Source: Calliopum simillimum
Taxonomy: Eukaryota > Arthropoda > Insecta > Diptera > Lauxaniidae
DNA: 64,000 nt
Reading direction: 5' to 3'
Assembly: GCA_951812925.1 (NCBI GenBank)
Contig: OX638371.1
Location: forward strand, 46,784,101 to 46,848,100
Shown piece after piece: positions 8,551 to 19,900 of the stretch; within the stretch, counting starts at the first letter, position 1, and every line of letters starts with the position of its first letter. The position numbers and the translations under genes were made by a program. The notes under the pieces are model-generated. The model had not been told where the DNA came from. It saw only the letters and a list, made by a program, of their open reading frames with translations, and did no database searches.

Positions 8551-10531
8551 TAGACTGACGACGCACAGTGCGTTGAGCCCATACAAAAAATGGTCAAAAA
8601 CACTACATTGCAAATAATTAATATGTGTGTGTAACATTTCGCAGACCATATTTTCTAAACTAATTTGAGGTCGATGAGTCCGAAAATCACATTTATTTTT
8701 TTTTCCTAGGGGCTGTTCCCGAGATAATCGACCTTTTCGATTTTTGAGGTTATAGCTCCATTTTTTCGAACATATTTTTAGAAACCCAATTTCGATCGAA
8801 TATGTTTTTACACTATTATAGAGAAAAATACTTAGACTTCCAATAAATGTACCAATATCTAAGATCCAATTAAAATTGGCTGAGTTATAGCAACGAAAAG
8901 TTCATTTTTATTGAAGTTTTTTCCATTTTTTCGTGTTTAAGCCAAATTAAACACGGTTTTTTTGCCAGTAGCTTATACAAATATATATTTTTATATTTTA
9001 GTTCAATAGTGTATTTAATTGCAAATATTTGGAGTTCAATTTTAGCGAAATCGGATGATTTTTTAAAAAGTTATTAAGGTTTTAGTGAAATAAGACCATT
9101 TCGTTTTTCATAGAAAAAATCAATTTTTTCAACAAAAATTTTAAAAATAATTTGTGTTTTCTATGAAAATCGAAATGGTCTTATTTCACTAAAACCTTAA
9201 TAACTTTTTAAAAAATCATCCGATTTCGCTAAAATTGAACTCCAAATATTTGCAATTAAATACACTATTGAACTAAAATACAAAAATATATATTTGTATA
9301 AGCTACTGGCAAAAAAACCGTGTTTAATTTGGCTTAAACACGAGAAAGTGTAAAAAAATACTATAAAAATGAACTTTACGTTGCTATAACTCAGCCAATT
9401 TGAATCGGATCTTAGATGTTGGTACAATTGTTGGAATTTTAAGAATTTTTCTCTACAATAGTGTAAAAACATATTCGATCCTAATTGGGTTTCTCAAAAT
9501 AGGTTCGAAAAAATGGAGCTATAACCTCAAAAATCGAAAAGGTCGATTATCTCGAGAACGGCCCGTAGGAAAAAAAAATAAATGTGATTTTCGGACTCAG
9601 CGACCTCAAATTAGTTTAGAAAATATGGTCTGCAAAATGTTACATTTTGGCTGTTGTCTAGTGAAATAGAAGGAGTGGTTGGATATCGATGAAATTTGGC
9701 ACTTTAAATAATTTGGGGCTGCTGAGCTCAAAAATGATTTCAGATTTAATGTAAACTTTATAGTTTTGCTAAAAACCATGTGTTTAGGACGATTTTCTTA
9801 AGTCCTATGTATAACGATTTTTTTATTTATCGTCAAAAAATGTGTTTTTGTCATATACGTAGTAGAAATAATGTTTTATGTAGTTTCGAAACCATTTGTG
9901 TTAATAAAAACAAAAAAAAATTTTCAACAGAAATTTTATATTCCATGTAAATTTTTCATTTCAAGCATTTTTAACAAAAAAAAAAATATTTGTAGGACGA
10001 AGTTGGAAAAGTTATTTGCAGTTCCCGATTATATAGAATCCGTACTAGAAGACTAAAAAAACGGCACTTATTTTTATAAGATTTGTTTTTTTTTTTTTTT
10101 CATCGAAATTTGTCAATTTCTGAAGTTTTTCATTTGATAATATCATATATTAAAACCACTACAATATACATATATTAAATTATATATTTTGAAAAATTTT
10201 TTAATTTTATTTATTTACCTAAATATTATTTATAATAAAAAACTTTACTTCGTTTAGTTTAATCAAAACACAAATTTTTGATAATTATTTGTTTAAGAGA
10301 ACCCAAAGCGAGTTGAAGAACACATGATTTTTTTTGAAAAATATCTCAACTTTGAAGTGTCACAGCATAGCCAAAATTGAGTTTTTCCCCTAAATATTTT
10401 GGTTTTATTTTATTGATACAATTACCTGTCGATTGATATCAATATTGTTAGGTTTTGAGTCACAAAAAATTTTGATTTTTGTCTATGGGCCAACGCAGTG
10501 TTCGACGGCTTAAATGCGCATTGTCAGTCTA
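8551..10531. mobile_element. TIR element X, copy 1 (interrupted by CACTA-ended element)
   Basis: Left end TAGACTGACGACGCACAGTGCGTTGAGCCCATA and right end TATGGGCCAACGCAGTG...GTCAGTCTA are inverted versions of each other. With the 1063-bp insertion removed the element is about 900 bp. The terminal TA on both sides may be a TA target duplication. The interior has no coding frame, so it is non-autonomous. A second, inverted copy spans 11732-21671 and gives an independent view of the pre-insertion sequence. Confidence 0.7.
8601..9663. mobile_element. palindromic CACTA-ended element, 1063 bp
   Basis: It begins CACTACATTG and ends GTCTAGTG, and is a near-perfect palindrome with arms of about 515 bp (8601-9114 and about 9162-9663) around a short AT-rich loop. 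It is flanked by AAA on both sides (8598-8600, 9664-9666). The other copy of element X has the uninterrupted sequence GGTCAAAAATAGAAGG at about 21620, exactly the flanks joined with a single AAA. A 3-bp duplication with CACTA/TAGTG ends is the hallmark of CACTA (EnSpm) transposons. No transposase is encoded. Confidence 0.85.
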
Positions 10532-11174
10532 ATTTCAAAAATTGCTGGGTATAGTACCCAACACAAACCGCATTCACTTCAACATAAATGCATGAAATTA
10601 ATGGAGATCACGGGGCGGATTCTGTAACTCATCTTCACACCAAGTTTACATTTTTCATTTCATGCGATTCTGTAAACTCTAATGTACACTGTTGTGCTGA
10701 ATGAAATTCTAATTTGCTGAATGAAAATTTCAAGGCGCTGAATGACATTTTAGAGCTATCAATGATGAAATAGTGATGCATTATTTTGAACTCGTTTGTA
10801 CTTGATTCTTTAAACATAATTCTCAATGATTTTTCTTGATACTAAGGGGAAAATTGACAATAGTCAACCAGTATTTTTTAAATTCTGTGTGGTTGTCGTA
10901 TTTTTTAAATTTTTGATTGAATAAAAAGCAAAATTTGTCAAAGGAATTGTCAATATCTAAAAAGCAGCCGACAATTTTTATCAAAATTTATTATTTTTGT
11001 GCTTCAAATTTTGTTTTGAAACACAAGAATAACAACGAACACATATAAATATTAAAAATACTGGTTGACTATTGTCAATTTGCCATAATAGGGCTGTAAG
11101 TGCTGTATTTATCGATTGATATTTGTGAAAACATGTATTGAAAAAGAAAACAAAGCGAACTTGTTTATTTTGAA
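10532..11174. repeat. spacer between X copies, with a small inverted repeat
   Basis: ATTGACAATAGTCAACCAGTATTTTT at about 10853 is repeated inverted as AAAAATACTGGTTGACTATTGTCAAT at about 11058, enclosing roughly 180 bp; this is probably a small TIR element of about 230 bp. A GCTGAATGAAA phrase recurs three times at 10690-10750. No gene is supported. Confidence 0.5.
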
Positions 11175-11176
11175 TA

Positions 11177-11417
11177 GTTGAGGGGTATAGAAGCAAAGGC
11201 GACAATCTCCATTTTTTTATGAACGTGTTTGATAGTGTTTGATCACAAGCTACCATCAAATGCAACTAGATGTCATTATCAAACATGTCCATGATCAAAG
11301 AAGAGACTGTCGTCTTTGATTCTGTACCTCTTTGATCGTACCATCTTCTTCTAACAGATACGCTCAGAAAAAAAATGGAGATTGTCGCCTTTGCCCTTTG
11401 CTTCTATACCCCTCAGT
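11177..11417. mobile_element. MITE of about 240 bp
   Basis: GAGGGGTATAGAAGCAAAGGCGACAATCTCCATTTTTT at the left is mirrored by AAAATGGAGATTGTCGCC...GCTTCTATACCCCTC at the right. AGTT lies just outside each end (about 11173 and 11418) and may be a short target duplication. No coding capacity. Confidence 0.7.
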
Positions 11418-12577
11418 TATTTCTTTACAAGCGTTTAGTATAAAATAATTTGACACGACTAGACTTTCGGGGCGCCAAGATTTTTAAATGAAGTTTTGAT
11501 TTACTCATTGAGAAAATAACATTTACCGAAGGAATAATCGAGATAAACAAAGTAAAAAAAGCTTTACACATTATACACCAAATAAAAGGTTGTCGTGTCA
11601 GCCTTCCATATATAATATCTTTGTTTCCTCATAACAAGAGAATTTTTAGAGTAAATTACGGATTTAAGAAAAAAAAAAGTATGCAGAAAGGCCGTAGGGG
11701 AGGGGGGGCCTAGTGTGGATAAATTCAAATTCTCGCGCCGCACACTGCGTTGGCTAATGGGCAAAAATCCAAATTTTTTGTGACTCGAAACCTAATAATA
11801 TTGGTATCAATCGACAGGTAATTGCACCAATAAAATAAAAACCAAATATTTAGGGGAAAGACTCAGGTTTGGCTACGCTGTGACACTTCAAAGTTTACAT
11901 ATTTTTCAAAAAAAATCATGTTTTTTTCAATTCGTTTTGGGTTCTCTTAAACAAATAGCTATCAAAAATTTGTCTTTTGATTAAACTAAGCGAATCAAAG
12001 TTTTTTATTATAAATAATATTTGAGTAAATAAACAGAATTATAAAATTTTAGAAAATATATAATTTGATACATATTGTAGTGATTTTAATGTATGATATT
12101 ATCAAATGAAAAACTTCAGAAATTGACAAATATTTTTCTTTATTCTTAACACAGATTCAATTGAATATCGCTTAATTTTTATGTAATTTATGTAACAATC
12201 AGTGAAATATATTATACAAGAATTGTTCTAATCAATAATGATGTTATAAAAGTTGCTTTGTTATAAGCCATTCATTGTCAACAATAACAAACTTTACTGT
12301 ATATTTCAATAGTTTAAATGCTTCTTTTCATTTTTAACAGTCAGTTTATCGCAAATACATTGATAACTGTGCTAATAAGACAAAGTTGCTAATTAAAAAT
12401 CAATTAAAACATCTTGTTTGCGTTTTAGATTTTGAAAAATTTGTTTAAATTTACATATACTAAGGACGATAATTAGTCTTTTTTTAATAATTTCAAAAGT
12501 TGAGCCTATGATTTAGTTATTCGTTGCGCTTAATCTCTAGCCACATGCCAATTCCCCTATCTTATTGTCACAGTTAT

Positions 12578-12791
12578 TGTTGAAATTTGTTTAAAAACAC
12601 TTTGTTAGAAACAATTAACGCAAATTTAGTTTCTAAATTTGAGTTAACTTTGAAATATAATTAGAAAATTTTATATGTTGAAAATTGTAAAAAATAGTTT
12701 AGTTTTAGTTTTTGAATAAAACAGAATTACACTTCACACTTTTGTATTAAATAAAATAGCTTCTAGTGGAATTGGAACTTGGATTCCAATA
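12578..12791 (+). repeat. copia LTR 1 (5')
   Basis: 214 bp, begins TGTTG and ends CAATA; followed directly by the primer-binding site at 12792. It carries AACAATTAACG early and TTACACTTC late, which are diagnostic against the other LTRs. Confidence 0.95.
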
Positions 12792-12795
12792 GGTT

Positions 12796-15700
12796 ATGGG
12801 CATGTCGGCTAGAAGTGAAATTCATTCAACGGTGTCCAAGCTCAATGGAGCTAATTATGCAGTCTGGAAGATGAAGATGGAGCTGATACTGATCAAGGAA
12901 GATCTCTGGGATGTGGTCAACGAGGAACCTCCAAAGGAAGTGAATGCGGCATGGAATAAGCGTGATGGACAGGCACGCGCATGCATTGGTCTGTTGATCG
13001 AGGATGACCAGTTTATTTATTTGAAGGATGAAAAAACTGCTAGGGATTATTGGATTAGCCTTAAGACACATCATGAAAAGCCATCTTTAAGCACACGAGT
13101 CTTCGTGATGAAAACGATCTGCAAGATGCAACTTAATGACGATAAAAGGATGGAAGCACACATAAATGAAATGATGGGATACATGGAACAGCTAGCTATC
13201 ATGGGTGATCCTTTGAGTGAATCTTGGTCTGTCGCTATGTTATTAAGAAGTTTACCAGATACATATGACCCGCTTATTGTTGCATTGGAAGCACGAGATG
13301 ACAAACAGCTAAGTTTTGCTTTTGTTAGAGGAAAGCTCGTTGAGGAAGCAAAGCGAAGGTGTCACAGAATGGAATCATCGGATTCCGCGGTAATGAAAGT
13401 GCAAGGTACAAAATACAAGGCAGAAGGACGATCAGAAAGAGTTGGACTCAAGTGTTTCTTTTGTGAGAAGACTGGTCATATAAAAAAGGATTGCAAGCAG
13501 TTCAAAGGTTTTTTGCAGAAGAAAAGAAGCAACAAAGTTAATTTAACTGGGCATAGTGGTGATGATGCGGAAATCGTAGAGCAATGCTTTTGGTTTGGTA
13601 AATTGGCAAATTCTGATTGGTATATAGATTCAGGGGCCACTTGCCATATATCGAATCAAAGAAATTTCTTTACCACTTTAAACGAGAGTCATGCTGATCC
13701 TGTAAATGTTGCGAATGGATACAGAATTAATGCGAGCGGAAAGGGTTCCGGTTATCTTAAAGTATTCAATCAACGTGGTCAAATTGAAAAGATTCCTGTG
13801 ATGGATGTCCTCTACGTTCCATCGATAGAAAGTAATTTGCTGTCGGTTAAGAAATTGACTGAAAAAGGATACAGTGTTCTGTTCGAAGGAAATGTATGCA
13901 AAATTCAAAAGAAAGGTTGTACTCCAATTTTGGCATACATGGCGAATGGTCTTTATAAATTGAAACTCGAAGCTGAGCAGATCAACGCTGTGAACGACGA
14001 GAGAAATTGCCATGGCTGTCTTCATGAATGGCATCGTCGTATGGGTCATCGCGACATCAATGCTGTAAGCAAGGCACTGAAACAATTTGGAGTAAGCGCC
14101 AAGAGTTGCTGCAAGGATATGCAATGTGAAATCTGTTTGTCAGGCAAGATGAGTAGAAAACCATTTCCAAAGACCTCAGGTGAGCAGTCATCAAGTATTT
14201 TAGATTTGGTTCATACCGACGTCGCACAAATGAACGTAGCTACACCGAGCGGATATCGTTATTTTGTTACGTTGATTGATGATTTTAGTAGATACTGTGT
14301 CCTATACCTACTAAAGAATAAATCTGAAGTATTTGATCGCCTTAAGGATTACATGAACTATGTTAAAGTAAAGTTCAATAAATTTCCTAAAATATTGAGG
14401 TCAGATCGTGGAGGGGAATATCTAGCAACAAGGGTGAAGACCTATCTTGCAAGTATTGGTACGCAGCAGCAGTATACAGCACCGTACACGCCACAACAGA
14501 ACGGTGTGGCAGAAAGGCGTAACAGATACTTGGTTGAAATGCTGAGATGTATGCTAGCAGATTCAGGAATGTCAAACCAGTTTTGGGGAGAGGCTGTACT
14601 CACAGCAAATTTCATTCAAAATCGATTGCCAACTAGGTCAAATGAGAGGATTCCTTATGAAATCTGGGAGAATAGAAAAGTTGACGTTACAGAATTTCAA
14701 GTTTTTGGAGCAGATGCACATGTTTTTATACCTGGTCAACATAGAAAGAAGTTGGATAAAAAAACGCAAGTTCTGACATTCGTTGGTTACTCCGAGCAAT
14801 CAAAAGCTTTGCGTTTTTTGAATAAGAAGAATCTGTCGATTGTTATAAGTCGTGATTACAAGATTCTTGACAACGCAAAACAGATTTGCGAGCAGAAAAC
14901 TCTATCAAGTGAAGTTGTTGTTGATTTGGGGTGCAGACGCAGCGATTATGAAAAATCTGAAGCTCAAGTTGAAATTTTTAGAAGTGATGGAGATTTCTAT
15001 TCTGCAGATGAAGATGCTGTAGATGATGTTGTTGTGAATGGAAATGCTATATGTGAAGATGCTGTGGACAAGGTTGTTGAGGATGAAGAAGCTGTAGAAC
15101 ATGATTTGGAAATAAATGCTGCTGGTTTTAGCGAAATGCCAACTTCAAACTCACTGTCACAGGACATTACTTCTGAAAAACAACAAATTCATGCACAACA
15201 GTTGCGTAGGTCATCGCGCGCTACTAAGGGTATTCCACCAGATCGTTATATAAATGTTGTTGTTGAATCTGAGGAGCCTTCAACATTAAAGCAAGCTATG
15301 GAGAGTACCGATTATCATAAATGGAAGGCAGCAATGGATGATGAAATGCAATCTCTTTTACGAAATAATACATGGAAGATTGTACCGCTTCCAGCAGGAC
15401 GAAAAGCGATTGGCTGTAAGTGGATTTACAAAATAAAACGTGGTGCTGATGGAAAAGTCACAAAACACAAGGCAAGACTCGTGGCACAAGGTTATAATCA
15501 AAAGTTTGGCGTGGATTATGATCAAGTTTTCGCACCTGTGGTTAGACAAGCGACTCTTCGTTTGTTTTTGGCATTGGCGGGTATCAAGAAATACACTGTA
15601 AAGCATTATGATATCAAGACACCGTTCCTAAATGGAGATTTGCATGAGGATATCTACATGCGTCAACCTCCTGGGTATGAAGTCTCAAGTAATGATGAAG

Positions 15701-16488
15701 ATGTGTTTGTCTGCAAGTTGCAAAAGAGCTTGTATGGTCTAAAACAAGCCGCCAGATGCTGGAACGTAAAGTTGTTTGAGGTTTTGAAACAGGCTGGTTT
15801 TAAACAAGGTCAAGCAGATCCGTGTCTATTGAAGTTAGCAGTTCAAGACAAGTACATATATATACTAGTCTATGTAGATGATATTTTGGTTGCTGCAACT
15901 TTTGAACAACACTTTGAACTTGTTGAGAAAATCCTTGAAAACAATTTTGAGCTATCAAAACTTGGAGATGTCAGTTATTATTTGGGAATCAAAATTGAGA
16001 GGGGAGATGATGGATATTTCTCCATTAATCAAGAAAATTATATTGATAAAATTATCAATCAAGCTAGTTTGGATGACAGCAAAATTTCCAAAATTCCAAT
16101 TGATGTTGGATACATCAGTTTAAACCGTAAAGAATGTACTCCACTCGAAAACAATGTGAAGTATCATGAATTAGTTGGATCTTTGTTGTACTTGGCTGTT
16201 AACACCCGTCCAGACATATCTGCGGCAATTTCAATCTTAAGTCAGCATGTGAGTCAACCAATGCAAGAAGACTGGACTGAAATGAAGCGCTTGGTGAAGT
16301 ATTTGAAAGGAACTAAAAATATGAGGCTGAAACTCGGTGAAGCACTTGGTGGCGGTCTTATTGGTTTTGCAGATGCCGATTGGGCGCAAAATAGACAAGA
16401 CAGAAAATCAAATAGTGGTTTCATTTTTAAATGGAATGGTGCTTGTATGTTGCATTGGCAGAAGCAGCTCAAGAAGCAATGTGGCTAA
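12796..16488 (+). CDS. copia Gag-Pol polyprotein, first copy (1230 codons, 3' end disrupted)
   Basis: This is the single copia polyprotein of capsid/nucleocapsid, protease, integrase, reverse transcriptase and RNase H. Visible in order: Gag with CCHC knuckle C220-C233 (CFFCEKTGHIKKDC); protease DSGA at D278; integrase with an H-H-C-C finger near 410-450 and D475, D537, E573 as the DDE triad (D-61-D-35-E); RT with YVDD at about 1026-1029; RNase H start ADADW. The first ATG overlaps the primer-binding site and ATGTCG two codons later is an equally likely start. The frame ends early because about 60 bp were lost within RNase H, including the segment that usually holds the SSTEAEY block with a catalytic glutamate. 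The remainder continues in another frame at 16431-16760. Codon use is even and no other stop is present, implying a recent insertion. Confidence 0.95.
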   Translation: MGMSARSEIHSTVSKLNGANYAVWKMKMELILIKEDLWDVVNEEPPKEVNAAWNKRDGQARACIGLLIEDDQFIYLKDEKTARDYWISLKTHHEKPSLSTRVFVMKTICKMQLNDDKRMEAHINEMMGYMEQLAIMGDPLSESWSVAMLLRSLPDTYDPLIVALEARDDKQLSFAFVRGKLVEEAKRRCHRMESSDSAVMKVQGTKYKAEGRSERVGLKCFFCEKTGHIKKDCKQFKGFLQKKRSNKVNLTGHSGDDAEIVEQCFWFGKLANSDWYIDSGATCHISNQRNFFTTLNESHADPVNVANGYRINASGKGSGYLKVFNQRGQIEKIPVMDVLYVPSIESNLLSVKKLTEKGYSVLFEGNVCKIQKKGCTPILAYMANGLYKLKLEAEQINAVNDERNCHGCLHEWHRRMGHRDINAVSKALKQFGVSAKSCCKDMQCEICLSGKMSRKPFPKTSGEQSSSILDLVHTDVAQMNVATPSGYRYFVTLIDDFSRYCVLYLLKNKSEVFDRLKDYMNYVKVKFNKFPKILRSDRGGEYLATRVKTYLASIGTQQQYTAPYTPQQNGVAERRNRYLVEMLRCMLADSGMSNQFWGEAVLTANFIQNRLPTRSNERIPYEIWENRKVDVTEFQVFGADAHVFIPGQHRKKLDKKTQVLTFVGYSEQSKALRFLNKKNLSIVISRDYKILDNAKQICEQKTLSSEVVVDLGCRRSDYEKSEAQVEIFRSDGDFYSADEDAVDDVVVNGNAICEDAVDKVVEDEEAVEHDLEINAAGFSEMPTSNSLSQDITSEKQQIHAQQLRRSSRATKGIPPDRYINVVVESEEPSTLKQAMESTDYHKWKAAMDDEMQSLLRNNTWKIVPLPAGRKAIGCKWIYKIKRGADGKVTKHKARLVAQGYNQKFGVDYDQVFAPVVRQATLRLFLALAGIKKYTVKHYDIKTPFLNGDLHEDIYMRQPPGYEVSSNDEDVFVCKLQKSLYGLKQAARCWNVKLFEVLKQAGFKQGQADPCLLKLAVQDKYIYILVYVDDILVAATFEQHFELVEKILENNFELSKLGDVSYYLGIKIERGDDGYFSINQENYIDKIINQASLDDSKISKIPIDVGYISLNRKECTPLENNVKYHELVGSLLYLAVNTRPDISAAISILSQHVSQPMQEDWTEMKRLVKYLKGTKNMRLKLGEALGGGLIGFADADWAQNRQDRKSNSGFIFKWNGACMLHWQKQLKKQCG

Positions 16489-16760
16489 GGTTACTGATGT
16501 CAGATTTTGGACTTTCTACTGAAGAAGCGACGGTAATTTACGAAGATAATCAAAGCTGCGTCAAAATGGTAGAAAACGAAAAATTTAGCAAACGAACCAA
16601 ACACATTGATACGAAGTATCATTTTTTGAAAGATTTGAAAAATAAACAAATGCTCAAGATACTTTACTGTCCTACTGAAAATATGGAAGCAGATATTTTC
16701 ACCAAACCTTTAGCATTCACAAAAATTAAGAAATTTAGAAACTTGTTAAAATTGTTCTAA
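16431..16760 (+). pseudogene. copia RNase H C-terminal part, out of frame (first copy)
   Basis: From VALAEAAQEAMWLR to the end (EDNQSC, KHIDTKYHF, DIFTKPL) this is the standard carboxy end of copia Pol, separated from the main frame by the deletion near 16448. It stops just upstream of the polypurine tract. The broken join means no full RNase H can be made from this copy. Confidence 0.9.
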
Positions 16761-16771
16761 TTAAGGGAGTA

Positions 16772-16985
16772 TGTTGAAATTTGTTTAAAAACACTTTGTT
16801 AGAAACACTTAACGCAAATTTAGTTTCTAAATTTGAGTTAACTTTGAAATATAATTAGAAAATTTTATATGTTGAAAATTGTAAAAAATAGTTTAGTTTT
16901 AGTTTTTGAATAAAACAGAATTACACTTCACACTTTTGTATTAAATAAAATAGCTTCTAGTGGAATTGGAACTTGGATTCCAATA
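16772..16985 (+). repeat. copia LTR 2 (shared middle LTR)
   Basis: It serves as 3' LTR of the first internal region and 5' LTR of the second. It has AACACTTAACG early, like LTR3, and TTACACTTC late, like LTR1. This mosaic is what unequal exchange between a 3' and a 5' LTR produces. Confidence 0.95.
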
Positions 16986-16989
16986 GGTT

Positions 16990-19900
16990 ATGGGCATGTC
17001 GGCTAGAAGTGAAATTCATTCAACGGTGTCCAAGCTCAATGGAGCTAATTATGCAGTCTGGAAGATGAAGATGGAGCTGATACTGATCAAGGAAGATCTC
17101 TGGGATGTGGTCAACGAGGAACCTCCAAAGGAAGTGAATGCGGCATGGAATAAGCGTGATGGACAGGCACGCGCATGCATTGGTCTGTTGATCGAGGATG
17201 ACCAGTTTATTTATTTGAAGGATGAAAAAACTGCTAGGGATTATTGGATTAGCCTTAAGACACATCATGAAAAGCCATCTTTAAGCACACGAGTCTTCGT
17301 GATGAAAACGATCTGCAAGATGCAACTTAATGACGATAAAAGGATGGAAGCACACATAAATGAAATGATGGGATACATGGAACAGCTAGCTATCATGGGT
17401 GATCCTTTGAGTGAATCTTGGTCTGTCGCTATGTTATTAAGAAGTTTACCAGATACATATGACCCGCTTATTGTTGCATTGGAAGCACGAGATGACAAAC
17501 AGCTAAGTTTTGCTTTTGTTAGAGGAAAGCTCGTTGAGGAAGCAAAGCGAAGGTGTCACAGAATGGAATCATCGGATTCCGCGGTAATGAAAGTGCAAGG
17601 TACAAAATACAAGGCAGAAGGACGATCAGAAAGAGTTGGACTCAAGTGTTTCTTTTGTGAGAAGACTGGTCATATAAAAAAGGATTGCAAGCAGTTCAAA
17701 GGTTTTTTGCAGAAGAAAAGAAGCAACAAAGTTAATTTAACTGGGCATAGTGGTGATGATGCGGAAATCGTAGAGCAATGCTTTTGGTTTGGTAAATTGG
17801 CAAATTCTGATTGGTATATAGATTCAGGGGCCACTTGCCATATATCGAATCAAAGAAATTTCTTTACCACTTTAAACGAGAGTCATGCTGATCCTGTAAA
17901 TGTTGCGAATGGATACAGAATTAATGCGAGCGGAAAGGGTTCCGGTTATCTTAAAGTATTCAATCAACGTGGTCAAATTGAAAAGATTCCTGTGATGGAT
18001 GTCCTCTACGTTCCATCGATAGAAAGTAATTTGCTGTCGGTTAAGAAATTGACTGAAAAAGGATACAGTGTTCTGTTCGAAGGAAATGTATGCAAAATTC
18101 AAAAGAAAGGTTGTACTCCAATTTTGGCATACATGGCGAATGGTCTTTATAAATTGAAACTCGAAGCTGAGCAGATCAACGCTGTGAACGACGAGAGAAA
18201 TTGCCATGGCTGTCTTCATGAATGGCATCGTCGTATGGGTCATCGCGACATCAATGCTGTAAGCAAGGCACTGAAACAATTTGGAGTAAGCGCCAAGAGT
18301 TGCTGCAAGGATATGCAATGTGAAATCTGTTTGTCAGGCAAGATGAGTAGAAAACCATTTCCAAAGACCTCAGGTGAGCAGTCATCAAGTATTTTAGATT
18401 TGGTTCATACCGACGTCGCACAAATGAACGTAGCTACACCGAGCGGATATCGTTATTTTGTTACGTTGATTGATGATTTTAGTAGATACTGTGTCCTATA
18501 CCTACTAAAGAATAAATCTGAAGTATTTGATCGCCTTAAGGATTACATGAACTATGTTAAAGTAAAGTTCAATAAATTTCCTAAAATATTGAGGTCAGAT
18601 CGTGGAGGGGAATATCTAGCAACAAGGGTGAAGACCTATCTTGCAAGTATTGGTACGCAGCAGCAGTATACAGCACCGTACACGCCACAACAGAACGGTG
18701 TGGCAGAAAGGCGTAACAGATACTTGGTTGAAATGCTGAGATGTATGCTAGCAGATTCAGGAATGTCAAACCAGTTTTGGGGAGAGGCTGTACTCACAGC
18801 AAATTTCATTCAAAATCGATTGCCAACTAGGTCAAATGAGAGGATTCCTTATGAAATCTGGGAGAATAGAAAAGTTGACGTTACAGAATTTCAAGTTTTT
18901 GGAGCAGATGCACATGTTTTTATACCTGGTCAACATAGAAAGAAGTTGGATAAAAAAACGCAAGTTCTGACATTCGTTGGTTACTCCGAGCAATCAAAAG
19001 CTTTGCGTTTTTTGAATAAGAAGAATCTGTCGATTGTTATAAGTCGTGATTACAAGATTCTTGACAACGCAAAACAGATTTGCGAGCAGAAAACTCTATC
19101 AAGTGAAGTTGTTGTTGATTTGGGGTGCAGACGCAGCGATTATGAAAAATCTGAAGCTCAAGTTGAAATTTTTAGAAGTGATGGAGATTTCTATTCTGCA
19201 GATGAAGATGCTGTAGATGATGTTGTTGTGAATGGAAATGCTATATGTGAAGATGCTGTGGACAAGGTTGTTGAGGATGAAGAAGCTGTAGAACATGATT
19301 TGGAAATAAATGCTGCTGGTTTTAGCGAAATGCCAACTTCAAACTCACTGTCACAGGACATTACTTCTGAAAAACAACAAATTCATGCACAACAGTTGCG
19401 TAGGTCATCGCGCGCTACTAAGGGTATTCCACCAGATCGTTATATAAATGTTGTTGTTGAATCTGAGGAGCCTTCAACATTAAAGCAAGCTATGGAGAGT
19501 ACCGATTATCATAAATGGAAGGCAGCAATGGATGATGAAATGCAATCTCTTTTACGAAATAATACATGGAAGATTGTACCGCTTCCAGCAGGACGAAAAG
19601 CGATTGGCTGTAAGTGGATTTACAAAATAAAACGTGGTGCTGATGGAAAAGTCACAAAACACAAGGCAAGACTCGTGGCACAAGGTTATAATCAAAAGTT
19701 TGGCGTGGATTATGATCAAGTTTTCGCACCTGTGGTTAGACAAGCGACTCTTCGTTTGTTTTTGGCATTGGCGGGTATCAAGAAATACACTGTAAAGCAT
19801 TATGATATCAAGACACCGTTCCTAAATGGAGATTTGCATGAGGATATCTACATGCGTCAACCTCCTGGGTATGAAGTCTCAAGTAATGATGAAGATGTGT

